A stretch of 64,000 nt of DNA from Mycolicibacterium sp. TUM20985 (GCF_030295745.1 NZ_AP027291.1:5580001-5644000); one strand, 5' to 3'; positions 15,836 to 24,957 are shown, counted from the stretch's first letter. Numbers and translations are program-made. The notes: generated by a model from the letters alone, not told the origin.

Positions 15836-18826
15836 ATGTTGCGGCTGAGCAGCAAGCTGCGAAGACACCGCTGGGCGGTCTTCATAGCGTGGCTGCTGCT
15901 CCTGGTCCCCGCTCTATACCTCGCGCTGAACCAGTCGGGCAACCTCACCGGCGGCGGCTTCGAGGTCGCCGGGTCTCAATCGCTGGCCGTCGAGCACGCC
16001 ATTCAGGATCACTTCCCCGACCAGGGTGCCTCTCCGCTGGCACTGGTCGCCGCGCCGCGGGCCGATGCCTCGTTCGACGACATGACGCAGGCCGTGGCGC
16101 AGCTCGAACGCATCGCCGCAGAAGTCCCCAGCGTCAAGGTCGTCGCCAACCCGCAGCAGCCGCCCCCGCAGCCGGACCGGCCCTACGTGCTGACCCTGCA
16201 GACGGACTTCAACAGCGGCAGTTCTGATCTGGCCAAGCAGTTGCGCAAGAAGGTGGGCATCGACGGCGACCAGCCCGGTCAGGCCCAGGACGGCAGGGTC
16301 AAGCTCTACGTCATCGGCCAAGGCGCCCTCGGTGCCGCGGCGAGCGAGGCCACCAAGCACGACATCGCCCAGGCCGAGAAGTGGAACCTGCCGATCGTCA
16401 TGATCGTCCTGCTGGCGGTCTTCGGGTCGCTCGCCGCGGCCGCGATGCCGCTGGTGCTCGGCATCTGCACTGTGGTCGTGACCATGGGGCTGGTCTACCT
16501 CCTGTCGATGGTCACCCAGATGTCGGTCTTCGTCACCTCGACGGTGTCGATGTTCGGTATCGCCCTGGCCGTGGACTATTCGTTGTTCATCCTCATGCGG
16601 TTCCGGGAGGAGCTGCGGTCCGGTCGCGACCCCGCTCAGGCGGCCGACGCCGCGATGGCGACCTCGGGTCTCGCGGTGCTGTTGTCGGGTCTCACGGTGA
16701 TCGCCTCGGTGACCGGCATCTACCTCATCCACACGCCGGTCCTGGCCTCCATGGCCACGGGCGCCATCCTCGCGGTCGCCGTTGCGGTGCTGACCTCCAC
16801 GACGCTGATCCCCGCGGTCCTCGCCACGGTCGGCAAGGCGGCGTCCAAGCGATCGTCGTGGCTGCACGTGTCCCGTCGACCGGAAACCACGCAGTCACGG
16901 TTCTGGACCCGCTGGGTCGGCTGGGTGATGCGCAGACAGTGGATCTCGGCGCTCGGCGCGACCCTCGTGCTGGTCGTACTCGCCACGCCGGCGTTCGCGA
17001 TGACGCTGGGCAACAGCCTGCAGCGCCAGTTCGAGCCCACCCACGAGATTCGGGGCGGTATCAGCGCGGCGTCTCAGGCGCTGGGTCCCGGCGCACTGGG
17101 GCCCGTCCGCGTCCTGGTCACCTTCCCCGACGGGAACGCCAACGGGTCGGCGAACACCGGGGCACTGGATGCGATCCAGCAGAAGGTGAGCCAGGGTCCC
17201 GACGTGGCGACGGTATCGCCGCCGGTGTTCGCCAACGACAACCGCAGCGCCCTGCTGTCGGCGGTGCTGTCGATCGACCCGGAGGACCCGGCGGCCCGCG
17301 ACACCGTGGACTGGTTGCGCGCCGAGTTGCCCCGCGCCGCACCGGGTTCGCCCGCCGTCGTCGACGTCGGCGGCCCGACGGCGCTGCTCAAGGACTTCGA
17401 CCAACGCGTGGCCGTGACGCAACCGCTGGTGTTCGTATTCGTCGCGCTCATCGCGTTCGTGATGCTGCTGATCTCGATCCGTTCGGTCTTCCTAGCGCTC
17501 AAGGGCGTCCTGATGACGTGCCTCTCCGTGGCGGCCGCCTACGGCAGCCTCGTCGTCGTCTTCAAGTGGGGCTGGTTCGAGGCGTTGGGGTTGGAGCCGC
17601 TCGGATCGCTCGACAGCACCATCCCGCCCCTGGTCCTCGCAATGACCTTCGGGTTGTCGATGGACTACGAGATCTTCCTGCTGACCCGGATCCGCGAGCG
17701 CTTCCTGCAGACCAACAACACCCGCGACGCCGTCGCCTACGGCGTCAGCACCAGCGCGCGCACGATCACCAGTGCCGCGCTGATCATGATCGCCGTGTTC
17801 GTCGGGTTCGCGTTCGCCGGCATGCCGCTGGTGGCCCAGCTCGGGGTGGCGTGCGCGGTCGCGATCGCCGTGGACGCGACGATCGTCCGCCTGGTGCTGG
17901 TGCCCGCGCTGATGGCCATGTTCGCGGAGTGGAACTGGTGGCTGCCCGGTTGGCTCGATCGGATCCTGCCGTCGGTCGACTTCGAGAAGCCACTGCCCAA
18001 GGCCGACATCGGCGATCTCGTCGTCATTCCGGAGGACATCTCGACGATCGGGCCGTCGGGTGCCGACATCCGCAACGTGGTGAAGTCGGCTGCGAAGCTC
18101 AAGACGCTCGCGCCGCAGACGATCACGGTCGCCGACCCGCTGGCCTTCAGCGGCTGCCTGCCGCCGGGCGGTTCACTCGCCCAACACGTCAAGGGTGGTG
18201 ACGAGCCCCTGCGTGTGTTGCGGCCGGTCGGCGGGCCGGAGCGCATCGAGCCGGGGCGGCCCGGGGACACCCTCCGGCTGAACGTCAACCACCACGGTAG
18301 GACCGGAAGAAACGGCAAGACGGGCGGCGCCCGGTTCCTCCCCCGCCAGCCCATCCATCCGGTGACCATGTGGCGCGGCAGGCTCGCGGTGGCACTCGAT
18401 GCGCTCGCTGCGGCCGCCGAGGCGGACCAGCCGGCGGTGCGCCGACTCGGCCCCATGGAGACCACCAACGTCCTCCTGCCGACCGGCGACCGGTTGGAGA
18501 TCCCCACCGGCGCCGAGACCCTGCGCCTCAAGTGCTACCTGATCATGTGCCGCAACAGCGCCAGGGACTACGCCGAGTTTGCCGATCTCGTCGAGTCGAT
18601 GGAGACTCACACTGCAGCGGTGGTACTGGCCGGAATGGACCGGTATTACTGTGGACAACGGTTGAAGACCCAGTGGGTGGCGACGCAGCTCGTGCGGCGG
18701 TTGGCCGATCCACATCCGTCCGATGACGACGAAGAGTGGATGAGTCCCGAGGCGGAGTCCGATTGGGCACACGTCAGGCAGCGATGCCTGTCCGTGGCGG
18801 TGGCGATGTTGGAGGAGGCGAGGTGA
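15836..18826 (+). CDS. mmpL11: MmpL11 RND-family lipid/heme transporter
   Basis: An inner-membrane RND transporter. In mycobacteria MmpL11 exports long-chain storage and biofilm lipids (monomeromycolyl diacylglycerol, mycolate wax ester) and is implicated with Rv0203 in heme uptake. The product has 996 residues. The N-terminus MLRLSSKLRRHRW fits the M. tuberculosis start; the open frame extends further upstream without support. The Asp-Tyr pairs of the proton relay are D247-Y248 (ALAVDYSLF) and D610-Y611 (GLSMDYEIF). A cytoplasmic C-terminal domain (about 725-996) follows TM12, ending AVAMLEEAR. No insertion like that in MmpL3 is seen. The TGA overlaps the GTG of the next gene (GTGA). Confidence 0.96.
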   Translation: MLRLSSKLRRHRWAVFIAWLLLLVPALYLALNQSGNLTGGGFEVAGSQSLAVEHAIQDHFPDQGASPLALVAAPRADASFDDMTQAVAQLERIAAEVPSVKVVANPQQPPPQPDRPYVLTLQTDFNSGSSDLAKQLRKKVGIDGDQPGQAQDGRVKLYVIGQGALGAAASEATKHDIAQAEKWNLPIVMIVLLAVFGSLAAAAMPLVLGICTVVVTMGLVYLLSMVTQMSVFVTSTVSMFGIALAVDYSLFILMRFREELRSGRDPAQAADAAMATSGLAVLLSGLTVIASVTGIYLIHTPVLASMATGAILAVAVAVLTSTTLIPAVLATVGKAASKRSSWLHVSRRPETTQSRFWTRWVGWVMRRQWISALGATLVLVVLATPAFAMTLGNSLQRQFEPTHEIRGGISAASQALGPGALGPVRVLVTFPDGNANGSANTGALDAIQQKVSQGPDVATVSPPVFANDNRSALLSAVLSIDPEDPAARDTVDWLRAELPRAAPGSPAVVDVGGPTALLKDFDQRVAVTQPLVFVFVALIAFVMLLISIRSVFLALKGVLMTCLSVAAAYGSLVVVFKWGWFEALGLEPLGSLDSTIPPLVLAMTFGLSMDYEIFLLTRIRERFLQTNNTRDAVAYGVSTSARTITSAALIMIAVFVGFAFAGMPLVAQLGVACAVAIAVDATIVRLVLVPALMAMFAEWNWWLPGWLDRILPSVDFEKPLPKADIGDLVVIPEDISTIGPSGADIRNVVKSAAKLKTLAPQTITVADPLAFSGCLPPGGSLAQHVKGGDEPLRVLRPVGGPERIEPGRPGDTLRLNVNHHGRTGRNGKTGGARFLPRQPIHPVTMWRGRLAVALDALAAAAEADQPAVRRLGPMETTNVLLPTGDRLEIPTGAETLRLKCYLIMCRNSARDYAEFADLVESMETHTAAVVLAGMDRYYCGQRLKTQWVATQLVRRLADPHPSDDDEEWMSPEAESDWAHVRQRCLSVAVAMLEEAR

Positions 18827-19329
18827 CGTTGACGACGGACGCGCGTGGTGACGCCTCCGACCGCCCAAACGCCGCCGCGACCGCGGCGCGTAGACGCCCC
18901 GCCGTCGACCAGCGGCCGGTGGAATTCTGGCCCACGTCGGCGATTCGCGCGGCACTGGAGACCGATGACCTGACCGTGTGGCAGCGGATCGTCGTGGCGA
19001 TCAAGCGCGACCCGTACGGCAGGACCGCGCGTCAGGTCGAGGAAGTCCTGGACACCGCACCGCCGTACGGGGTGTCCAAGGCCCTGGACGAAGTGCTCGC
19101 CCGCACCCGGGCGGATCTCGAGGCCAACGAGTGTGCCGAGGTGGCCCGCCACGTGCTCGGGCTTCTGCAGCGGTCCGGTCTCGGACAGGACGAATTCGCT
19201 TCCCGCATCGGCATTCCGGGGGATCAGTTCGCGGCCTACCTCAGGGGTGTCACCAGCCCGCCTGCCTCGCTGATGATCAGGATGCGACGGTTGTCCGACC
19301 GCTTCGCCAAGATGCGCCGCCCCGACTGA
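18823..19329 (+). CDS. Rv0201c-like conserved protein with helix-turn-helix-like C-terminus
   Basis: A 168-residue protein coupled to mmpL11 by a GTGA overlap with the ribosome-binding site GGAGGAG. The N-terminus is basic and disordered. The C-terminal half (about 105-165) looks like a XRE-type helix-turn-helix: LLQRSGLGQDEFASRIGI, then PGDQFAAYLRG and SPPASLMIRMRRLSDR. The size agrees with M. tuberculosis Rv0201c (166 residues). It is probably a DNA-binding or adaptor protein. The stop abuts the convergent gene's stop in the palindrome TGATCA. Function unknown. Confidence 0.8.
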   Translation: MTLTTDARGDASDRPNAAATAARRRPAVDQRPVEFWPTSAIRAALETDDLTVWQRIVVAIKRDPYGRTARQVEEVLDTAPPYGVSKALDEVLARTRADLEANECAEVARHVLGLLQRSGLGQDEFASRIGIPGDQFAAYLRGVTSPPASLMIRMRRLSDRFAKMRRPD

Positions 19330-20019
19330 TCACCGGGAGTTGATGGGCGACAGATCGTCGACCAGCCAGCGCCCGTCCTGCTTGACCAGCGAAACCCGCA
19401 GTGGCAGAGGCACGGTCGCCGGTTGCCTGCCCGGGCCGTTCTGCGTGCCGCGCATGACCACCGCGACGACGGCATTCTCGGGACCGATCGCCTCGACACC
19501 CGCCGAGACGGTAGTCGCCTGCACGGTCAGCCCCTTGCCCGTCAGATCCTTCGCCATCGCATCGAACTCGCCCCGGAAGCCGTCGGCTCCCCGAGACGTC
19601 ATCATCGCCGTCAACCGGTCCACGTTGGCGGAGGGACTCTGCGGAGTGAAGGTCGCCGATGCCTCCGCCGCACTGCTGGCGATGTCGACCACCTCGCCCA
19701 TGTCGCGATGCAGGGTGGCCTCCGGCGCCGTCCACCGCGTGTAGCCGACGACGACGGCAGCGGCCAACACGACGGTGGCCAAGCCGACGACGGCCAACCG
19801 TAGACCGGGGCCGTCGTCGTCGGTGCCGACCGTGACGCCGTCGCGGCGGTACAGCACGGCGTTGACCGCCACGCCCTGCACGATCAACAGGCACAGCACC
19901 GAGCACACCGACACCCACCACAGCGGCCAGGCGAGTGCGAATCCGGTGTAGACCAGCGCCAGAACCGCTCCAAGGGGTGCGAGGACGTCGAACGCCAGCA
20001 CCCGGAACCCGTTCCTCAT
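19330..20019 (-). CDS. Mce-associated-type membrane protein (Rv0200-like)
   Basis: A 229-residue protein with three predicted N-terminal TM helices (about 5-30, 35-55, 75-95), then an extracytoplasmic domain of about 130 residues. That domain has the fold seen in Mce-associated (Mas) proteins and NTF2-like/VirB8-like domains: SSAAEASATFTPQSP, LTAMMTSRGADGFRGEFD, and the final RVSLVKQDGRWLVDDLSP. Its start overlaps the stop of the upstream gene (ATGA). Together with that gene it corresponds to Rv0200-Rv0199. It likely assists an envelope transport complex; no direct evidence for the partner. Confidence 0.78.
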   Translation of the reverse strand: MRNGFRVLAFDVLAPLGAVLALVYTGFALAWPLWWVSVCSVLCLLIVQGVAVNAVLYRRDGVTVGTDDDGPGLRLAVVGLATVVLAAAVVVGYTRWTAPEATLHRDMGEVVDIASSAAEASATFTPQSPSANVDRLTAMMTSRGADGFRGEFDAMAKDLTGKGLTVQATTVSAGVEAIGPENAVVAVVMRGTQNGPGRQPATVPLPLRVSLVKQDGRWLVDDLSPINSR

Positions 20020-20606
20020 CGGATGGTCTCCAACCGCGACACCAAGAGCTTGCCCTCGACGTCGGACACCGACAGCCGCAGCGTCCAGTGCACGGTCAAC
20101 GGCTTGGCACCCACGTTCTGGCTGACCGACGTGGCGACCACGATGACGTTGTCGGTCCGCGACGACACGGTCGCCAGCTCCGGCTGCGGCACGGTCGGCA
20201 GGCCGGCGTCACCGGGAGCGGCGTGATAGAGCGACTCGATCGCGACGGACTCGACCTGGCCGACAGTCTGGGACTGCAACTTCTGCACCACCTGGCTGAA
20301 CGGTTCGACCGCGGTCTCGAAGTTCGCGTTGAGCTGGCCGACGGTGCCGTCGTGCAGGGTCTGCATGCTCTGCGTGACGGTGCCCGAGTTCATGTTGATC
20401 AGGACACCGGTCCAATCGGCGGCGGCCTGCAATACGCGGGTCTGGTAGGCGCGATCGTCGACCTCGTGCCGATGGCCGATCCACATCAGCGTGCCCAGGA
20501 CGACGGCCGCCACCGCGATGACGCCGAGCACCGCGGATCCGATGCCGAACCCGGTCATCCGTCCGCTACCCGCCGGCGTGGGCTCGTCGTCGAGCTGGTC
20601 TGGCAT
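20016..20606 (-). CDS. Mce-associated-type single-pass membrane protein (Rv0199-like)
   Basis: A 196-residue protein. A short cytoplasmic N-terminus (MPDQLDDEPTPAGSG) precedes one TM helix (SAVLGVIAVAAVVLGTLMWI) and an extracytoplasmic Mas/VirB8-like domain. That domain includes QAAADWTGVLINMNSGT, TLHDGTVGQLNANFE, VEPFSQVVQKLQSQ and the strand-rich end VHWTLRLSVSDVEGKLLVS. The ATG at 20606 was chosen over a longer frame with no similarity upstream. It is the first gene of a coupled pair with the Rv0200-like protein and divergent from zmp1 (98-bp gap). Confidence 0.78.
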   Translation of the reverse strand: MPDQLDDEPTPAGSGRMTGFGIGSAVLGVIAVAAVVLGTLMWIGHRHEVDDRAYQTRVLQAAADWTGVLINMNSGTVTQSMQTLHDGTVGQLNANFETAVEPFSQVVQKLQSQTVGQVESVAIESLYHAAPGDAGLPTVPQPELATVSSRTDNVIVVATSVSQNVGAKPLTVHWTLRLSVSDVEGKLLVSRLETIR

Positions 20607-20704
20607 GGCCGTGAGGGTACCCGGCGTGACGCGGTGGCCTTGTTTGCCGTCGGCCGCACGGTCTCCCCCGCACGCTCCTCGCGTCCGATGGCAGGATGGG
20701 TGAG

Positions 20705-22726
20705 GTGACGTTAGAAGCCACCCAGAACGGTGCGGCCCCGGCCGCGACATCCAAGTCGGGTATCGACCTGTCCTTCGTCGACGACGACGCCCGCCCCCAG
20801 GACGACCTCTTCGGTCACGTCAACGGGCGCTGGCTCGCCGACTACGACATTCCGGCGGATCGCGCCACCGACGGCGCCTTCCGGCTCCTCGCCGACCGCG
20901 CCGAGGAGCAGGTGCGCGACATCATCATCGAGGCGGCCGCGGCAGACGCAGATCCCGACACCGACGAGCAGCGGGTCGGCGATCTGTACGGCAGCTTCAT
21001 GGACGTCGACACGGTCGCGCGGGTCGGCGTCGCGCCGCTGCTCGACGAGATCGCGACGATCGACGCCGCGGCCGACCGGAACGCGTTGGCGGCCGTCCTC
21101 GGCGGGTTGCAGCGCACCGGCGTCGGCGGGGGTACAGGCCTCTACGTCGACACCGATTCCAAGGACTCGACGCGCTATCTGCTGCACCTCTCGCAATCCG
21201 GACTCGGCCTGCCCGACGAGTCCTACTACCGCGACGCCCAGCACGCGGACATCCTGGCCGCCTACCCGGGGCACATCACGCGCATGTTCGCGCTGACCTT
21301 CGGCGACGAGCCGCAGCCGAACGAGTGGGAGGCCACGGCCGAGCGAATCATCGGGCTGGAGAGCAAGATTGCGGCTGCGCACTGGGACGTGGTGAAGCGC
21401 CGCGACGCCGACCTGACCTACAACCTGCGCGCCTTCACCGACCTGACCGCCGAGGCCCCCGGGTTCGACTGGGCGGGCTGGATCGCCGCGATCGGCACCA
21501 CGTCGAAAGCCGCCGCCGAAGTCGTGGTGCGCCAGCCCGACTTCCTGACCGCCTTCGCCGCACTCTGGGCCGACGAGGACCTCGAGGACTGGAAGCGCTG
21601 GCTCCGTTGGCGTTTGATCAGCTCGCGTGCGTCGATGCTGACCGATCCGCTGGTGGCCGAGAACTTCGACTTCTACGGCCGCACCCTGAGCGGTACCGAG
21701 GAGATCCGCGATCGGTGGAAGCGCGGCGTGGCGCTCGTGGAGAACCTGATGGGCGACGCGGTCGGAAAGCTCTACGTCGAGCGCCACTTCCCGCCTGACG
21801 CCAAGGGCCGGATGGACGAGTTGGTGGTCAACGTCAGCGAGGCCTACCGCGTCAGCATCGGCAACCTGAAGTGGATGACGCCAGAGACGCGGGATCGCGC
21901 ACTGGCCAAGCTGGACAAGTTCACCCCCAAGATCGGCTACCCCGCGCGGTGGCGGGACTATCCGGGTCTGGTGATCGACCGTAGCGACCTGTATGGAAAC
22001 TACAAGCGCGGCAACGCAGTTGGCTACGACCGCGAGCTGGCAAAGCTGGGCGGTCCCGTCGACCGCGACGAATGGTTCATGACGCCGCAGACCGTCAATG
22101 CCTACTACAACCCCGGCATGAACGAAATCGTCTTCCCCGCGGCGATCCTGCAACCGCCGTTCTTCGACGCCGAGGCCGATGACGCGGCCAACTACGGCGG
22201 TATCGGCGCGGTGATCGCGCACGAGATCGGCCACGGCTTCGACGACCAGGGCGCCAAGTACGACGGTGACGGCAACCTGGTCGACTGGTGGACCGACGAC
22301 GACCGCACCGAATTCGGCTCACGGACCAAGGCGTTGATCGCCCAGTACGAGGACTTCGTCCCGCGGCAGCTCAGCGGGGGCCAGCATGTCAACGGCGCGT
22401 TCACCGTCGGTGAGAACATTGGCGATCTCGGTGGGCTCTCCATTGCGCTACTGGCCTACGAGCTGAGCCTGAACGGCAAGCCCGCGCCGGTGATCGACGG
22501 GCTGACGGGCGTGCAGCGAGTGTTCTTCGGCTGGGCGCAGGTGTGGCGCACCAAGTCCCGTGACGCGGAGGCCATCCGGCGACTCGCGATCGACCCGCAC
22601 TCGCCGCCGGAGTTCCGGTGCAACGGCATCGTGCGCAACCTCGACGCCTTCTACGACGCGTTCGACGTGACGGAGTCCGACGAGCTGTTCCTGGAACCCG
22701 AACAGCGCGTCAGCATCTGGAACTAG
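20705..22726 (+). CDS. zmp1: Zinc metalloprotease Zmp1 (M13/neprilysin family)
   Basis: An M13-family endopeptidase; in M. tuberculosis Zmp1 (Rv0198c) interferes with inflammasome activation and phagosome maturation. The product has 673 residues. HEIGH at 506-510 provides two zinc ligands and the catalytic glutamate, with the third ligand E570 in GENIGDLGG. The family segment NAYYNPGMNEIVFPAAILQ is present, and the C-terminus ends RVSIWN as in other mycobacteria. The GTG at 20705 begins MTLEATQN and matches the known MTL start; an ATG three codons earlier is an alternative. No signal peptide is seen, as for the M. tuberculosis protein. Confidence 0.96.
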   Translation: MTLEATQNGAAPAATSKSGIDLSFVDDDARPQDDLFGHVNGRWLADYDIPADRATDGAFRLLADRAEEQVRDIIIEAAAADADPDTDEQRVGDLYGSFMDVDTVARVGVAPLLDEIATIDAAADRNALAAVLGGLQRTGVGGGTGLYVDTDSKDSTRYLLHLSQSGLGLPDESYYRDAQHADILAAYPGHITRMFALTFGDEPQPNEWEATAERIIGLESKIAAAHWDVVKRRDADLTYNLRAFTDLTAEAPGFDWAGWIAAIGTTSKAAAEVVVRQPDFLTAFAALWADEDLEDWKRWLRWRLISSRASMLTDPLVAENFDFYGRTLSGTEEIRDRWKRGVALVENLMGDAVGKLYVERHFPPDAKGRMDELVVNVSEAYRVSIGNLKWMTPETRDRALAKLDKFTPKIGYPARWRDYPGLVIDRSDLYGNYKRGNAVGYDRELAKLGGPVDRDEWFMTPQTVNAYYNPGMNEIVFPAAILQPPFFDAEADDAANYGGIGAVIAHEIGHGFDDQGAKYDGDGNLVDWWTDDDRTEFGSRTKALIAQYEDFVPRQLSGGQHVNGAFTVGENIGDLGGLSIALLAYELSLNGKPAPVIDGLTGVQRVFFGWAQVWRTKSRDAEAIRRLAIDPHSPPEFRCNGIVRNLDAFYDAFDVTESDELFLEPEQRVSIWN

Positions 22727-22738
22727 GCCTCCCCCTCC

Positions 22739-22799
22739 CGCGAGCAGACGTAAAGGGCCCTGAATCCAATCGATTCAGGGCCCTTTACGTCTGCTCGCG
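22739..22799. terminator. Perfect 28-bp-stem hairpin between convergent zmp1 and L,D-transpeptidase genes
   Basis: The arms 22739-22766 and 22772-22799 are perfectly complementary around a 5-nt loop. They contain the core GAGCAGACG and AAAGGGCCCT. Placed between two convergent stops, it most likely acts as a bidirectional terminator or 3'-end RNA protector. A near copy occurs at 58208-58264 in the same kind of position. Confidence 0.85.
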
Positions 22800-22808
22800 C
22801 AGGAAGAA

Positions 22809-23837
22809 CTACATCTGCCAGTCCTGCGCGCCGTCGTTCTGGCTGTAGGTGCCAACCGAATTCTTCACGACGATCGGGTCGCCGCTGCCGAAGTTGTCCA
22901 AGAACCACTGCGCGTTGGCCGCACTGAGGTTGATGCAACCGTGGCTGACGTTGCGCTTGCCCTGATCGGCCACCGACCACGGCGCGCCGTGTACGAAGTT
23001 GCCGCTGTTATCGATGCGGACCGCGTTCTTCACGGTCAACTTGTAGCCCTGCGCAGAGTTGTTGTCCACGCCGTAGGTCGCGGAGTCCATCACGATGCTC
23101 GGGAACTTCTCGAGCACGTAGTAGGTGCCGTTCGGGGTGTCATAGCCCGTCTTGCCCATCGACACCGGGAACGTCTTCTCCAGCGTTCCGTTGCGGACGA
23201 TCTGCATCTGATGCGTCGAGTTGTCGACGGTCGCCACCAGAGATTCGCCGGTCCGGAAGCTGGACTTGGTACCACCCGCGTCGATGTTCACGATCGTGTT
23301 CGCCGGCCAGAAGTCGATCGGACGCCAGCGCAGCTGCGTGTCGCTCAACCAGTAGAACTTGCCGGGCACCGCAGGTACCGACGAGACATGGACCGCCGAC
23401 TGCGCCATCGCGCGATCGGCGATGGGCCGGGCGAAGTTGATGGCGATCGGCTTGGCCACCCCCACCATCGACCCGTTGCTCGGGTTGAAACTCGGCGGCG
23501 CGAAGACCGGCTTTCCGGTGTAGGGCGTCGGGTCCTGACCCGCGGGGGTGCCCTCCGGAATCACCGTCGGAGCGGCTACGGGCGCAGCCAACGGATCGAC
23601 GGGAGCAGGTGCCATCGGATCGGCGGGCGGAGCGAACCCGAACGGAGCGGGCGGCACGTCCCCGACCGGCGGTGCGGGTTGCTCGATGGGTGCCGAACCA
23701 ATGGCTGCGGGATCCGGGTTGACCTCGGGATCTGCCCAGGCAGACGGGCTGCCGACCAATCCGGCGCCGACCAATCCGGCGGCGAAGATCGCCGCGGCGA
23801 GCCTGGTCGTGGTTCGCGTGAACGTTCTCCGTGGCAT
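22809..23837 (-). CDS. L,D-transpeptidase (YkuD domain, Rv0192-like)
   Basis: Forms 3-3 cross-links in mycobacterial peptidoglycan or attaches proteins to it; acts in the periplasm. The product has 342 residues: signal peptide (about 1-33, ending SAWADPE), a Pro/Ala-rich linker (35-115), an Ig-like domain (about 120-205, from SMVGVAKPIAINFARPI) and the YkuD catalytic domain (about 210-330). The catalytic motif is SHGCINLS with nucleophile C301, with an upstream HGAPWS histidine. The ATG at 23837 has GGAGGT 7 nt upstream; longer upstream frames are unsupported. Adjacency to ricR matches the Rv0190-Rv0192 region of M. tuberculosis. Confidence 0.93.
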   Translation of the reverse strand: MPRRTFTRTTTRLAAAIFAAGLVGAGLVGSPSAWADPEVNPDPAAIGSAPIEQPAPPVGDVPPAPFGFAPPADPMAPAPVDPLAAPVAAPTVIPEGTPAGQDPTPYTGKPVFAPPSFNPSNGSMVGVAKPIAINFARPIADRAMAQSAVHVSSVPAVPGKFYWLSDTQLRWRPIDFWPANTIVNIDAGGTKSSFRTGESLVATVDNSTHQMQIVRNGTLEKTFPVSMGKTGYDTPNGTYYVLEKFPSIVMDSATYGVDNNSAQGYKLTVKNAVRIDNSGNFVHGAPWSVADQGKRNVSHGCINLSAANAQWFLDNFGSGDPIVVKNSVGTYSQNDGAQDWQM

Positions 23838-24012
23838 GGGCCACCTCCAATACACAAGTGATTCCAGTGTCGCACAGCGCGGAAAGCCGTAATCGCCGGT
23901 GGAACGCGCCAACTCCGGATGCCGACCAGCCGAAACGGCACTGAGCTGCCCGTTTGATCGCCCCTCGGCGTTCGTTCGTTACCTCCACCGCACTTTGACG
24001 ATCAGCAGGCGA

Positions 24013-24327
24013 TCAGGACTTGACCAATCGGGCGATGGCCGCCGACGCCTCGGCGAGCTTCTTGTCGGCCTCGGCGCCGCCCTCGGCCACCGCGTGCGAC
24101 ACGCAGTGGCCCAGATGTTCCTCGAGCAAGCCGAGCGCGACGGACTGCAGCGCGCTGTTGACCGCACTGATCTGCGTCAAGATGTCGATGCAGTACTTGT
24201 CGTCCTCGATCATCTTGGCGACGCCGCGCACCTGACCCTCGATGCGCCGCAGCCTCTTGGCGTAGTTCTCCTTGTGCGGCGAGTAACCATGTTCGATCGC
24301 CTCGACCACGTCGGACGGCTCGGACAT
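24013..24327 (-). CDS. ricR: Copper-sensing transcriptional repressor RicR (CsoR/DUF156 family)
   Basis: A Cu(I)-responsive all-helical repressor that leaves its operator when copper binds. The product has 104 residues. The Cu-site residues of the CsoR family are at C46 (KYCID), H71 (EEHL) and C75 (GHCV), the C-x24-H-x3-C spacing expected of the family. The conserved RRIEGQVRGVAKMIE helix is intact. The ATG at 24327 was chosen because GGGAGG lies 7 nt upstream; the GTG at 24333 would leave no spacing. The gene follows the DUF305 lipoprotein gene by 2 bp, and a matching palindromic operator lies ahead of that gene, so the operon is likely autoregulated by copper. Confidence 0.92.
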   Translation of the reverse strand: MSEPSDVVEAIEHGYSPHKENYAKRLRRIEGQVRGVAKMIEDDKYCIDILTQISAVNSALQSVALGLLEEHLGHCVSHAVAEGGAEADKKLAEASAAIARLVKS

Positions 24328-24329
24328 CG

Positions 24330-24923
24330 TCACCCTCCCAACATCTGCTTCATCTGGGTGATCTCGGCCTGCTGCGCGGTGACGATCTGCTGCGCGAGCG
24401 TCTTGGCGTCCGCGTTGGCGCCGTCCGCGATCTCGGTGTTGGCCATCGCGATGGCTCCCTCGTGGTGGCCGATCATCGACTGCAGCCAGAGCTGATCGAA
24501 TGCGGGCCCCTTCAGCGTCTCCAACCTACTCATCGTCGCATCGTCGACCATGCCGTTCATGGCGCCCATGTCGTGCCCCTCGTGACCGGTGTCGGTACCG
24601 GCGTTCCACTGGACCAGGAACGCCTTCATGGTCTCGATCTCGGGGCCCTGGGCCGCGGCGATCTCGGAGGCCAGCTTGAGCACCGCGGGATCGGTGGAAC
24701 GGTCGGGCGCCAGCTGCGACATCTCGACAGCCTGTTCGTGGTGCGGGATCATGCCAGTGACGAACGTGACGTCGGCGGCGTTGTTCGGGGCTGCCGCAGA
24801 GCTGGACTCGCTCGTGCTCGCAGGATCGGTTTGGCCGTCCCCGGCCGTCGGGGCCGGCTTCGAGCACGCGGACAGGAACAGGGCGGTGGCCAAGGCAGCC
24901 ACCAGAGCGATTACGGACTTCAT
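24330..24923 (-). CDS. DUF305 lipoprotein, probable copper-binding
   Basis: A predicted lipoprotein of 197 residues with lipobox LSAC (C20), placing it on the outer face of the membrane. The ferritin-like DUF305 domain has the paired motifs MIPHHEQAVEM (about residue 60) and MIGHHEGAIAM (about 145). Between them is a His/Met-rich stretch HEGHDMGAMNGM, suitable for Cu(I)/Cu(II). It is the first gene of an operon with ricR, and a 19-bp RicR-type operator starts 16 bp upstream of its ATG. Copper sequestration is inferred from these sites and the operon; other metals cannot be excluded. Confidence 0.88.
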   Translation of the reverse strand: MKSVIALVAALATALFLSACSKPAPTAGDGQTDPASTSESSSAAAPNNAADVTFVTGMIPHHEQAVEMSQLAPDRSTDPAVLKLASEIAAAQGPEIETMKAFLVQWNAGTDTGHEGHDMGAMNGMVDDATMSRLETLKGPAFDQLWLQSMIGHHEGAIAMANTEIADGANADAKTLAQQIVTAQQAEITQMKQMLGG

Positions 24924-24938
24924 GCCTCCACAGTACCG

Positions 24939-24957
24939 GATACCCCACCGGGGTATC
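24939..24957. promoter_or_regulatory. RicR/CsoR-type copper operator
   Basis: A 19-bp perfect palindrome, GATACCCC-ACC-GGGGTATC, lying 15 bp upstream of the DUF305 start and about 45 bp upstream of ilvD on the other strand. It matches the ATACCC/GGGTAT type of mycobacterial RicR and CsoR operators. It probably makes the DUF305-ricR operon copper-inducible. Confidence 0.85.
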
